10,925 bases of DNA from an uncultured Clostridia bacterium (GTDB lineage Bacteria > Bacillota > Clostridia > Christensenellales > UBA1242), in the NCBI GenBank assembly GCA_947366645.1, contig CANBAX010000019.1, positions 1 through 10,925 on the forward strand. The letters run 5' to 3'. A model generated the notes under the pieces. That model had not been told where the DNA came from. It worked only from the letters and a program-made list of their open reading frames with translations, and did no database searches. Of this stretch, positions 1-7,404 are shown in pieces. The first letter of the stretch is position 1. Each line of letters opens with the position of its first letter. Both the position numbers and the translations under genes were made by a program.

Positions 1-7
1 TGAAATC

Positions 8-36
8 TTTACATTAGAATAAAAAGGTGGTAAAAT
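8..36 (+). promoter_or_regulatory. Possible promoter for the DUF2207 gene
   Basis: A TTTACA (8-13) and a TAAAAT (31-36) are separated by 17 bp, which fits a sigma-A promoter. The implied transcription start falls at about position 43, directly at the ATG at 44. The same stretch holds AAGGTGG (24-30), a possible ribosome binding site 13 nt from the ATG, which is longer than usual. Both readings cannot be fully right: either the mRNA is leaderless, or the true promoter lies left of the window and AAGGTGG is used for initiation. Confidence 0.3.
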
Positions 37-43
37 ATTTTTT

Positions 44-1960
44 ATGAAAAGTGTAAACAAAAAATTTTTAATTTTTATGAGCGCGATTATCTTACTTATA
101 ATTGCACCGCTTTGCTTTATAAACTTCACTATAGTTACGCCGACAAGTGCTGACGATTATAAAGATACAAACATTGAATGTCTTGAGTTTAGTAAAGACA
201 TTGTAATTGACGAAAACAAAGTTTGCCTTATCACTGAAAAGCTTGTTTTTAACTATAAAGAAAACTATATAAATGTTGGCTTTGTAAGAAGTGTATCAAA
301 GGTAAACGAAATAACACGCAAGGTTGACGGCAAAAAATACCGCACAAAAACTATTGCAGACTTTAAACTTATCTCACTTACTATGGACGGAAAAAATGAA
401 TACAGGTTTGTGGAAGAGTCTGACTTTTACTATATTAATGTTGGCCGTGACGGAGATTATAAAGTTGGACGCCATGAGTACGAAATTGTCTATACCCTTG
501 ACTTTGGCGAGGATATGATAAACGAATTTGACGACTTCACTTTTGATATCAAAGATGAAGATTTTGGCTTTGATATTGACTTATTTACCTGCTCGGTTAC
601 CTTCCCAGAAGGAAAGGACATTTTAAATGGCAAAGAGCTTAATGAAGTTTTATCATTAAGAACACATCTTGACAAGCCAGACCTTGATTTGAGATTATAT
701 AACACGAATTACAATAGTGAAACAAACACGCTTTCATTTAGAAGAGAGAATGTTGGAAAAACCACTTGCGTAACCATGCAGCTGATTTTACCACAAAAAT
801 ATTTTAACACTTCCTTTTCTCCTAATTCCGCTTACTGGACTTTTCTTGTAATTTGTATCATCGTTCCGATTATAATACTTTTGATTTCATTTGGTAGTCG
901 CATTCACAAGAATGGCGTGCAAACCGTAGAGTTTTATCCTCCAGAGGGGCTTAACCCTATTGATGTTGGGCGTATATACCGCGGCAAGGTGCTTCCAAAA
1001 GATTTCGCCGCGCTTGTAATAGAATGGGCAGGGTTAGGACTGATTTCACTAGAATTTAAAAGTAAAAGCCATATCATTCTTAAAAAACTTAAAGATTTTC
1101 CGCCTGTGGAAAAGCCACTTCCTTTCTCATCAAAGTCATTAGAGAAAAAATATTTTGACACACTTTTTGCTTCTAGCGACACTTTTGACACCCGCGAAAG
1201 CAAAAGAAAACACAACTCTAAACTTTCTAGCATAGTTGAAACTTTGTATGAAGAAAATGAATCTGCAAAAAAGGCCAAGATTATATTTAGGGTGATTAAC
1301 TCTATTCTTGCTGTGCTTCCTATTGCTTTCTTGTTTATTTGGCAAAGCACTTTCGGCGGTTTTGAATTTGTGTATATTTTTATGCTACTTTTTCCTTTAA
1401 TAGCAGTAAATGTGTTTGCGTATGCCCCTATTCCACTTTGGTTTAAACTTATTTGGTGCGCTGGGTTTGGTGGAGTACCTTTAAGTTTTATTGTAACGGT
1501 TTTTTCATATTCTTACGACATATATAGTTTAGGAACTGTTGCTTCGGTAATCCTTGTGGTCGGCACAATACTTGGAAGATTTATAAAATTCTATCCTAGG
1601 TTTGAAAAGGATATTAGAGGGAAAATACTTGGCTTTAAAAACTTTCTTGTTAAAGCAGAACTATCTAAACTTGAAATGCAACTAGAGGACGACCCAGAAT
1701 ATTTTTACAAGATACTTCCATACTGCTACGTGTTTGGAATAACTAAAAAAATGGAAAAACGGTTTAAAGAACTTCGCGTAGAAAACCCTGAGTATTTAAA
1801 TAGCGGCTATTCCTATGTCAGAATAGGTTACTATATCAGTCACTCGATGAGCCATTCTGCGGCATCACATTCAAGAGGTGGATTTAGCGGCGGTGGCGGC
1901 GGTGGTCATGGTGGCTCCTCCGGCGGTGGTGGCGGCGGTGGCGGTTGCCACGGCAGATAA
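44..1960 (+). CDS. DUF2207 family membrane protein with Gly-rich C-terminus
   Basis: This 638-residue membrane protein matches the DUF2207 architecture, a family of unknown function. Residues 8-36 form a signal peptide or signal anchor. An extracytoplasmic beta-rich domain follows (about 40-260), then a transmembrane helix (265-284). The cytosolic segment has the VEFYPPEGLNPIDVG motif (295-309), and a multi-helix membrane block spans about 415-513. A conserved cytosolic region contains KDIRGKILGFKNFL and YKILPYCYVFGITKK (522-569). The tail from about 611 is nearly all glycine with a few Ser and His residues, ending Cys-His-Gly-Arg. Gly-rich tails are common in this family, so the tail supports the assignment. 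Family length is usually 550-650 residues, so the protein is complete. The gene stands alone on its strand and ends at a hairpin shared with the convergent ferritin-like gene. Family assignment is firm; the biochemical role is unknown. Confidence 0.9.
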   Translation: MKSVNKKFLIFMSAIILLIIAPLCFINFTIVTPTSADDYKDTNIECLEFSKDIVIDENKVCLITEKLVFNYKENYINVGFVRSVSKVNEITRKVDGKKYRTKTIADFKLISLTMDGKNEYRFVEESDFYYINVGRDGDYKVGRHEYEIVYTLDFGEDMINEFDDFTFDIKDEDFGFDIDLFTCSVTFPEGKDILNGKELNEVLSLRTHLDKPDLDLRLYNTNYNSETNTLSFRRENVGKTTCVTMQLILPQKYFNTSFSPNSAYWTFLVICIIVPIIILLISFGSRIHKNGVQTVEFYPPEGLNPIDVGRIYRGKVLPKDFAALVIEWAGLGLISLEFKSKSHIILKKLKDFPPVEKPLPFSSKSLEKKYFDTLFASSDTFDTRESKRKHNSKLSSIVETLYEENESAKKAKIIFRVINSILAVLPIAFLFIWQSTFGGFEFVYIFMLLFPLIAVNVFAYAPIPLWFKLIWCAGFGGVPLSFIVTVFSYSYDIYSLGTVASVILVVGTILGRFIKFYPRFEKDIRGKILGFKNFLVKAELSKLEMQLEDDPEYFYKILPYCYVFGITKKMEKRFKELRVENPEYLNSGYSYVRIGYYISHSMSHSAASHSRGGFSGGGGGGHGGSSGGGGGGGGCHGR

Positions 1961-1965
1961 TAAAT

Positions 1966-1992
1966 AAAAAAGAGGGACTTACCCTCTTTTTA
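1966..1992. terminator. Bidirectional terminator between the DUF2207 and ferritin-like genes
   Basis: A 10-bp perfect stem pairs AAAAAGAGGG (1967-1976) with CCCTCTTTTT (1982-1991) around a five-base loop. It is flanked by A and T runs, so it works as an intrinsic terminator in both directions. The minus-strand stop codon TAA (1992-1990) lies in the stem. Confidence 0.85.
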
Positions 1993-3237
1993 TTTTGTTC
2001 TTCCAAGTGTGAAATTGTCTTTCTTACGATTACGCAGTTCCTTGACTGGGTTTTCTTTATCTTCTACGCGGTAGTCCTGTCCAAATCTTTCTATATGCTG
2101 GGTGATGACTTTATGTCCCGCCTCCTCTTCTGGTTTCGCGTTTACCTTATTTTGATATTTAAAGAAATTTGCATTATCTGGAAGTTTATCAACCTTAATA
2201 TACTTTTCTCTGTCACCAGTCAGTGTTACTGTTTTACCAAGTATCCCCCTGACATAATCTTTATTTGAATGAAAACTGATAAGGTCTGGATATACACCAT
2301 TTGGTATGACATCACTCCAGTCCTTCTTTTCAAACTTTCTTAACATTTTAAGGGCTTCATGAAGATGGGCAAGTTCCTGCTCGAACAGTCTTTCCCATAT
2401 CTTTTTAATATAAGGGTCGGTTTCGTCATTAAGCATTGAAAAATACAAATAACTTTCGATGTATTCGTGCATAAGCATTTCTTCGCACATAGAACAATTT
2501 GGGTCTATCAAACTGCCGTATTGGGAAACATGCTCTTCCTCTACCATAGCGATTTCGGTGTAAAGTTCTCTTCCCATTTTGTTTTTATAAAACTGTCCGA
2601 GGTTCATATAGTAATTCATGGTTTGCTGTTCCGCCGCCGTGATTATAGATACGTCAAGTTTTGTAATTGGGTCTGCCGTCTTATTACAAATCGCCTCTTT
2701 GATATTGTCGTAAGGGTGACGATGATGAGATATGGTCGGCCTTGCCGGCATAATTTCAGTATAATCGCCAACATACTTCTCTGCATGAGCCCCCATATCA
2801 GTTTCAAGTAGGTTTGCATATCTATAGAGGTGGTCAAAATCCTCAAGTAGTGCAAAGTCAAGTGCGTCTTTGACATGCTTATCTTTTGCCCTTGCCGCCA
2901 AAATTGCAGTCAGGTCTACCGCAAGTTGTTCATACCCTATTGTGGTTTCAAGCAGATTTTCATCAAGTGGTTTTAAACCTGAAATGAGTTTTTGTTGCTG
3001 CTGTTCCATATTTCTAATAAGTGCGACACTTCGTCTTACATCATTGTCATCACAATGCCTATTAAAATGATGCTTTGACCATACCGCCTCATACTCAGTT
3101 CCATTCATGAGTATGCAGCGTACCCGTGTGTAAGGGTCTACTTCCTCTTTATTATATGACTTTGGCGAAAGGTCTTTCCAGCTCATAATTAGACTTTCGA
3201 GTTTCTTTGGTTTTTCCAAAAATGGATTATAATTCAT
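1990..3237 (-). CDS. Ferritin-like (di-iron four-helix) domain protein
   Basis: A 415-residue soluble protein with no signal peptide. I chose the ATG at 3237 because AGGAGG (3244-3249) sits 6 nt upstream; the frame stays open 13 codons further, but those would cover that site. Residues 195-305 form a ferritin-like pattern: E203 with E233-xx-H236, then E258 with E288-xx-H291, each pair 30 residues apart, as expected for helices A-B and C-D of a di-iron bundle. An earlier helix pair repeats the spacing with E103 and D133-xx-H136. A CxxC lies at 248-251, between helices B and C. The C-terminal 100 residues are charged and of unknown fold. The ligand pattern suggests binding of two metal ions, with a possible role in iron storage, peroxide reduction or oxidation chemistry; the substrate is unknown. 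The gene follows the lipid kinase by 48 bp with no strong terminator or promoter between, so it is probably co-transcribed with it. Confidence 0.7.
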   Translation of the reverse strand: MNYNPFLEKPKKLESLIMSWKDLSPKSYNKEEVDPYTRVRCILMNGTEYEAVWSKHHFNRHCDDNDVRRSVALIRNMEQQQQKLISGLKPLDENLLETTIGYEQLAVDLTAILAARAKDKHVKDALDFALLEDFDHLYRYANLLETDMGAHAEKYVGDYTEIMPARPTISHHRHPYDNIKEAICNKTADPITKLDVSIITAAEQQTMNYYMNLGQFYKNKMGRELYTEIAMVEEEHVSQYGSLIDPNCSMCEEMLMHEYIESYLYFSMLNDETDPYIKKIWERLFEQELAHLHEALKMLRKFEKKDWSDVIPNGVYPDLISFHSNKDYVRGILGKTVTLTGDREKYIKVDKLPDNANFFKYQNKVNAKPEEEAGHKVITQHIERFGQDYRVEDKENPVKELRNRKKDNFTLGRTK

Positions 3238-3243
3238 AGATAG

Positions 3244-3249
3244 CCTCCT
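3244..3249 (-). promoter_or_regulatory. Ribosome binding site fixing the ferritin-like start
   Basis: AGGAGG on the minus strand, 6 nt before the ATG at 3237. It rules out the upstream in-frame start at 3276, whose reading frame would run through this site. Confidence 0.85.
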
Positions 3250-3285
3250 TTTAGTATGATTTCTAAAAGAAGTCATGTTTATACC

Positions 3286-4161
3286 TTAAGGTACAATTAT
3301 TTCTATCGCTTCTTTAATTACCTCAAAGTCAAAGCTTCCTTTAAAAGCATTTTCTCCATCAATATTTATGATTTCACTTTCCTTAGTTTCCAGTCTAAAC
3401 TTATCAAGTTTTAGTCTTATTCCCTGTCTTTTTAGTCCACACACAAAAAGCGAAAATACTTTGAAAATACCTTTTAATGATACCTTTGTCTTTTTATCTT
3501 TGACAAGAAGAATGTCCATTTTTCCGTCACTGAGTTTTGCTTTGCCATTAATTCTAAACCCAGCAACTGAGCGAGAGTTTAAAACCAGCACAAAGGCAAA
3601 CCTTCCCTCTATCTCCCCGCCCTCAAACTTAAGTTTTAGGTCTACACTGTCTGTTTTCAAAAGTTTTTTACAGCCATGAAAAAAGTACGCAAGTTTGCCT
3701 ATACGCTTTTTGTCTTTTTGACGAGTGGAATAACTTGTTTCGGTAAAAAGTCCGGCGCAGCATACATAAATGCCATAACTATTGTTTGCTTTAAAAATAT
3801 CGTGACTTATCGTTTTGCCTTTAAGAATAATCTCTATGCACTTTTTGACATTACATGGAAGGGACAGGCTATGCCCCACATCATTGACAGTGCCATGAGG
3901 TATATAGCCTATTACCGGTTTATTTTTTTCCTCTGCTATACCATTGATAACTTCGCTTAATGTTCCATCGCCGCCCATAACAACAAGTGTATCATACTTT
4001 CCGCAAGCCTGTTTTGCAAGGCTTACTGCGTGCTTTGGTTTTTGTGTGGGAAAAACATCAACTACTTCAAATTTAGTTTGTAGCCTTTTTACTATGTAAT
4101 CTTTATATTTCTCCTGTCTAATTTTCCCACTGTTGGGATTATAAATAAAAGCACATCTCAT
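3286..4161 (-). CDS. Diacylglycerol kinase-family lipid kinase (BmrU/YegS/DgkB type)
   Basis: A 291-residue cytosolic or membrane-peripheral kinase of the DAGK/sphingosine-kinase catalytic family, which phosphorylates a lipid hydroxyl using ATP. Visible motifs are NPNSG near the N-terminus (8-12), the nucleotide-binding GGDGT (63-67), PHGTVND (88-94; the family usually has GTxND here) and a C-terminal IDGE (267-270), the catalytic Asp-Gly-Glu region. Length matches the family norm of about 290-310. I place the start at the ATG at 4161, because the protein then begins like its relatives and a plausible promoter lies just upstream. A TTG at 4209 would add 16 residues and has an AGGG-type site, so it cannot be excluded. 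It leads a probable two-gene unit with the ferritin-like gene and is divergent from the YitT gene. Substrate is not predictable: diacylglycerol, undecaprenol-type lipids and sphingoid bases are all possible in this superfamily. Confidence 0.88.
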   Translation of the reverse strand: MRCAFIYNPNSGKIRQEKYKDYIVKRLQTKFEVVDVFPTQKPKHAVSLAKQACGKYDTLVVMGGDGTLSEVINGIAEEKNKPVIGYIPHGTVNDVGHSLSLPCNVKKCIEIILKGKTISHDIFKANNSYGIYVCCAGLFTETSYSTRQKDKKRIGKLAYFFHGCKKLLKTDSVDLKLKFEGGEIEGRFAFVLVLNSRSVAGFRINGKAKLSDGKMDILLVKDKKTKVSLKGIFKVFSLFVCGLKRQGIRLKLDKFRLETKESEIINIDGENAFKGSFDFEVIKEAIEIIVP

Positions 4162-4181
4162 ATTATCAATATACGCCTTTA

Positions 4182-4209
4182 TATTTATTGTTGCAAAAAA
4201 TTTTAACAA
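4182..4209 (-). promoter_or_regulatory. Candidate promoter for lipid kinase and ferritin-like genes
   Basis: On the minus strand TTGTTA (4209-4204) is followed after 16 bp by TAAATA (4187-4182), placing a start near 4175 and a short leader before the ATG at 4161. The -10 is imperfect. Its -35 box overlaps, on the opposite strand, the candidate -35 of the YitT promoter. Confidence 0.35.
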
Positions 4210-4212
4210 TAA
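4185..4212. repeat. Inverted repeat in the divergent promoter region
   Basis: TTATTGTT (4185-4192) and AACAATAA (4205-4212) are perfect 8-bp inverted copies separated by 12 bp of A/T-rich sequence. The repeat covers the -10 to -35 region of the leftward candidate promoter and the -35 of the rightward one, so it could be an operator for a dimeric repressor. Inverted repeats also arise by chance in AT-rich DNA. Confidence 0.4.
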
Positions 4213-4232
4213 TCCCTAATTTGCGATAAAAT
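4203..4232 (+). promoter_or_regulatory. Candidate promoter for the YitT-family gene
   Basis: TTAACA (4203-4208) and TAAAAT (4227-4232) are 18 bp apart, implying a start near 4239 and a leader of about 40 nt before the ATG at 4280. Confidence 0.4.
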
Positions 4233-4279
4233 ATTTGGTTTTTGCGAACTTTTCGAGTATATTTGACTTGAGGATAATC

Positions 4280-5389
4280 ATGAAAGATATTTTACATAAC
4301 AAATATTGGAAATTTGCTTTTCAAATCTTGGGTATAACGGTGGGCTGTTTCTTTATGGGCATTGCTTTTAATTGTTTCTATACCCCAAACAATATCACGC
4401 CTAGCGGCTTTATGGGGTTATGTACCGTTATAACAAGTCTACTTGCAAGGGCAGATATAAATATTTCGCCTTCTATTTTGTATTTTAGTATAAGTTTTAT
4501 ATTGTTTTTAATCGCACTTAAGTCCTTCGGTTGGCGTTTTGGCTTGCTGACAGTTATCGGAATGGGTATCTTTACAGTTGCAAGTGAATTTGTTGTCATC
4601 GACGCTCTAATAATTCAAAACGATATTGTACTCGCAGCCGTCATTGGGGCATCCCTTCTTGGGCTTGGGTCGGGAATTGTATTTAGGGTTGGTGGCTCTA
4701 CCGGTGGTAGTGACATTGTGGCTGCGCTTGTAACTAAGGCGTTCCCAAAAATTAAAACTGGGCAGTGCCTTATGGTGATTAATGCGATAGTTGTAATAAG
4801 CAGTATCCTCATAAGCGGCGACATTACCTGTGGACTTTACACTATCATTGCGATTTTCATTTCTGGAAAAATGGTGGACATTGTACTTGATGGCTCAAAA
4901 GCTGTACGCGCGTTTTACATCATCTGTGACAAGGACGAGGCGGTGGCGGAAAAAATTCTTGAAACATTTCACCGAGGTGTAACTAAGTTGCCTGCCGAGG
5001 GAATGTTCTCCCACAAAGACAAAAAAATGCTTGTTTGTCTTGTAACAAATGAACAAGCACCAGCCATGAAAAGCATCATTAAAGAGGCTGACCCGAATAG
5101 TTTTGTTTACTCAACCACAGTGCGAGAGACCTTGGGAGAAAGTTTTTTCCTAAGAGAGGCATCTGTGCGAAAAGGCAAGATAAGAAATGCAAAACAAAAC
5201 TTAAAATTAAAACTACGCTTTAATCGCAACGCTAAATTTAAATTTTCAAAAAAAAACAAATTAAAATATCTTCCGTACGGCTGGAAAAAGAAACAGGCAA
5301 CCAGTGTTATTAAAATACAAGCAAGATATGTAAGGAAAAAGTTTAGTTTTGGAAAAAAGAACATCTTAAAAAAATCTACCGCGCGGTAG
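4280..5389 (+). CDS. YitT family (DUF161/DUF2179) membrane protein with basic C-terminal extension
   Basis: A 369-residue protein of the YitT family, conserved in Firmicutes and of unproven, possibly transport-related, function. I chose the ATG at 4280, with GAGG (4270-4273) 6 nt upstream, over a TTG 45 bp earlier. The membrane part begins with a helix at about 10-34 containing FMGIAFNCFYTPNNITPSG. Several further helices follow, with the family's Gly-rich GGSTGGSD (138-145). The soluble DUF2179 domain (about 208-290) contains KAVRAFYIICDKDEAVAEKI and the VYSTTVRETLGESFF end. Relatives normally finish here, at about 280-300 residues. This protein continues for 79 residues (291-369) with 29 Lys/Arg and one acidic residue, which I do not recognise as any domain. 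It is divergent from the lipid kinase and convergent with the MATE-HAD gene; its last four codons lie in the shared terminator stem. Confidence 0.9.
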   Translation: MKDILHNKYWKFAFQILGITVGCFFMGIAFNCFYTPNNITPSGFMGLCTVITSLLARADINISPSILYFSISFILFLIALKSFGWRFGLLTVIGMGIFTVASEFVVIDALIIQNDIVLAAVIGASLLGLGSGIVFRVGGSTGGSDIVAALVTKAFPKIKTGQCLMVINAIVVISSILISGDITCGLYTIIAIFISGKMVDIVLDGSKAVRAFYIICDKDEAVAEKILETFHRGVTKLPAEGMFSHKDKKMLVCLVTNEQAPAMKSIIKEADPNSFVYSTTVRETLGESFFLREASVRKGKIRNAKQNLKLKLRFNRNAKFKFSKKNKLKYLPYGWKKKQATSVIKIQARYVRKKFSFGKKNILKKSTAR

Positions 5390-5396
5390 ATTTTTA
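5370..5396. terminator. Bidirectional terminator between YitT and MATE-HAD genes
   Basis: A perfect 26-bp inverted repeat (arms 5370-5382 and 5383-5395) has the core TCTACCGCGCGGTAGA flanked by A5 and T5. The innermost pairs must open to make a loop. It contains the end of the YitT gene, including TAG (5387-5389), and the minus-strand stop TAA (5396-5394), so it serves both convergent genes. Confidence 0.85.
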
Positions 5397-7325
5397 TTCA
5401 ATTACATCAAGGTACTTAAACCCGTTTTTACATTTATAATATTGCATTTTTAATCTTTTAGCTGGCAAAATGTCCTGCTGTTTGCTATCGCCTATTACAA
5501 GCACATTCTCTGGTTGAAGATTATTTTCCTCCATAATTTCTTTAAAATATTTATCTTTATTTGTGTTATTTGTATCGTAATCATTCACATAAATTTTTTC
5601 AAATAACGATAAATCTATGTTGTAGTATTCTGCGGTTTGCTTTATATTTGCTAAACGTGAGTTTGAAACAATGTAAAGTTTACCTAGTTTTGCAAAACGT
5701 TTAAGTTCCTTTTTTGAAATCGCTTTGCCTTTCTTTTCCTCTGTGTGCATTTCTAACTTATCGCGATATTCAAGCCACGGCTTTGCACTGCCCTCAGTTT
5801 CAATTAACAATTTGCATAGAACATTGTCTGACAATTTGAAATTTTGTTTTCTATATCTCACGCCATATTTTTTTAACAGAGTTTTCTTTTCTTCAAAAGA
5901 AAGGTTTTCAAAATGTTTATCAAACCACTCGCCAACCATTCTATACCAGAAAGCCCAATTTATTCCATAATAAAGTGTATCATCAAAGTCAAATATCACA
6001 CATTTTATTTTATTATTTAAACTATTTTTATTCTCATTAATATTAGCAAGCCATTTTTTGCGTTTATAGATTATATAGCAAATTACAAGTTTGATAAGTT
6101 CTGGCACTAATATTATTCCATACGCAAGGAAGATGTTGACTGGAATGTATTTTACAAGCGCGCACAGAACAAACAAATATATGGCATCGAATATTTCAAG
6201 AATTAAAAGGTTTTTGCACTTTCCGCCCAGCCTGAGCATATAGGAAGAAAAATTCCACGCTAAGAATCTTGCCAGATGAATAAAGGCATAACACGGCACT
6301 GCATAGAACATAAGATTAAAATATTCATTATTTGCACCTATAGCAAGAGGATATATCAGTGCTACGCTAACAATAAAGTAGCCTGCCCATATTACAACCG
6401 TGCCTATGAGCGAGTATTTTGCGTGCTGTTGCGCTTTTTTAAACTGATTTCTTCCTAAACATCTTGTAATTCTTATACAAGTGATTCCAATGTATGCAAA
6501 CAAGAAACCATTAAAGATATCTAATACATTTTCAAGATAAGCGTAGGTGTTAAAAATGCCATCATTTAATCTTAATAGAAACATACTTGTTGCAAAATAA
6601 CCTATCTGCCAAATTACTTCTGTAAAAAAATTAGTTAGCATAATCGCCCATTGGCGTTTTGTAAATCTTATTGTAAGTTTATCAAAAATATTGATTTTAA
6701 ACCTTTTGTCTTTAAACAATGATACCGCTGACATTGTTACACTTACAAGCCCACTTATTATATACACGATAGCAATATAGTTTAAATAATAGATACCTGC
6801 GAAGTAAAGCACCACAAAACCTATAATAGTTACAACTATTGGCATGATTTCACAGAAGAACTCTATCTTATACTTTTGAAGCGCCTGCAACATATCTTGC
6901 ATATAATTGGAAATGCCATTCAAAAAGAGGTAACCGCACATTATATAGTAAAAGGTGTAGTCATTTGGCACGAAGTCACCAAGAGTTTCCATCATAAACT
7001 GCGGAAAAGCAATTAGAATGCTTTCAAAGATGCAAAGCGCCGCAATGGAAAGATAAAAGCCTGCACTTGTGTATTGCCTAACTTTATGCTTTGAGGAAAT
7101 GTTTTGATTTACAAATATGTTTGTTGACTGGGACACGCCAAATGATATCATGGTGCCAAAATAGTTTATAGCCAAAAAGGCATTAAGATAGGTAAGTTCT
7201 GGAGTATTAAGTAAATTTGCCAGCACTGTTACAATACACATAAGGACTGCATTTGTCAAAAAAGTGGCAAGTAGATACCTGCCTTGTTTAAAAGTGCCAA
7301 AGAAGTATTTCCAAAATTTTCTCAT
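5394..7325 (-). CDS. MATE/MOP-type flippase fused to a HAD-superfamily hydrolase
   Basis: A 643-residue two-part protein in one uninterrupted frame. I chose the ATG at 7325, with AGAGGA (7334-7329) just upstream; an earlier ATG at 7355 lacks a ribosome site and lies inside the promoter. Residues 15-420 hold about 12 predicted transmembrane helices in two halves. Sequences such as GTMISFGVSQSTNIFVNQNI (57-76) and ITCIRITRCLGRNQFKKA (281-298) recall MATE transporters of the MOP superfamily, which also includes lipid-linked sugar flippases. After a charged linker (421-438), residues 441-643 form a HAD hydrolase: motif I DFDDTLY (446-452), motif II VSNS (553-556), motif III Lys (K590 or K592) and motif IV GDSKQQD (612-618), with a helical cap between I and II. 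All catalytic positions are present, so phosphatase activity is likely, perhaps on a nucleotide or other small phosphate. Transported substrate is unknown. It has its own promoter. Confidence 0.85.
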   Translation of the reverse strand: MRKFWKYFFGTFKQGRYLLATFLTNAVLMCIVTVLANLLNTPELTYLNAFLAINYFGTMISFGVSQSTNIFVNQNISSKHKVRQYTSAGFYLSIAALCIFESILIAFPQFMMETLGDFVPNDYTFYYIMCGYLFLNGISNYMQDMLQALQKYKIEFFCEIMPIVVTIIGFVVLYFAGIYYLNYIAIVYIISGLVSVTMSAVSLFKDKRFKINIFDKLTIRFTKRQWAIMLTNFFTEVIWQIGYFATSMFLLRLNDGIFNTYAYLENVLDIFNGFLFAYIGITCIRITRCLGRNQFKKAQQHAKYSLIGTVVIWAGYFIVSVALIYPLAIGANNEYFNLMFYAVPCYAFIHLARFLAWNFSSYMLRLGGKCKNLLILEIFDAIYLFVLCALVKYIPVNIFLAYGIILVPELIKLVICYIIYKRKKWLANINENKNSLNNKIKCVIFDFDDTLYYGINWAFWYRMVGEWFDKHFENLSFEEKKTLLKKYGVRYRKQNFKLSDNVLCKLLIETEGSAKPWLEYRDKLEMHTEEKKGKAISKKELKRFAKLGKLYIVSNSRLANIKQTAEYYNIDLSLFEKIYVNDYDTNNTNKDKYFKEIMEENNLQPENVLVIGDSKQQDILPAKRLKMQYYKCKNGFKYLDVIE

Positions 7326-7340
7326 AAGTCCTCTAATATT

Positions 7341-7356
7341 TATGATATATATCATA
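7341..7356. promoter_or_regulatory. 16-bp palindrome over the MATE-HAD -10 region (possible operator)
   Basis: TATGATATATATCATA is a perfect palindrome. It contains the -10 box (7356-7351 on the minus strand) and runs to about the expected transcription start, where a bound repressor would block polymerase. No regulator gene lies nearby. Confidence 0.45.
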
Positions 7357-7379
7357 GCATAGTTTTGTCACTACTACAA
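7351..7379 (-). promoter_or_regulatory. Promoter for the MATE-HAD gene
   Basis: On the minus strand TTGTAG (7379-7374) and TATGAT (7356-7351) are 17 bp apart. The implied start near 7344 gives a leader of about 20 nt carrying the AGAGGA ribosome site. It lies just past the terminator of the preceding operon, as expected for an independent unit. Confidence 0.55.
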
Positions 7380-7404
7380 AATAAAATCTCCTAGTGGAGA
7401 TTTA
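7380..7404 (-). terminator. Terminator of the SDR / oxoamine synthase operon
   Basis: AAATCTCC (7403-7396, minus strand) pairs with GGAGATTT (7391-7384) around a four-base loop and is followed by a T-rich stretch. The stop codon TAA of the synthase (7404-7402) leads into the stem. Confidence 0.75.

Noticed and set aside
934..1350. A 138-codon open frame on the minus strand inside the DUF2207 gene
   Set aside because: It lies antisense to a well-supported gene, has no ribosome site, and its composition (Ser/Leu-rich) is what antisense reading of such a gene gives.
2110..2212. A fourth E-x30-ExxH-like pair in the C-terminal region of the ferritin-like protein (D342 and E372-xx-H375)
   Set aside because: The segment between is rich in Pro, Gly and charged residues and does not look like two long helices, so the spacing is probably coincidence.
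3250..3271. TTTTAG/CTAAAA hairpin between the lipid kinase and the ferritin-like gene
   Set aside because: A six-pair, mostly A-T stem without a T-run is too weak for a terminator; the two genes are treated as one unit.
3237..3276. Upstream in-frame start for the ferritin-like protein
   Set aside because: The extra 13 codons cover a perfect AGGAGG that is correctly spaced for the ATG at 3237.
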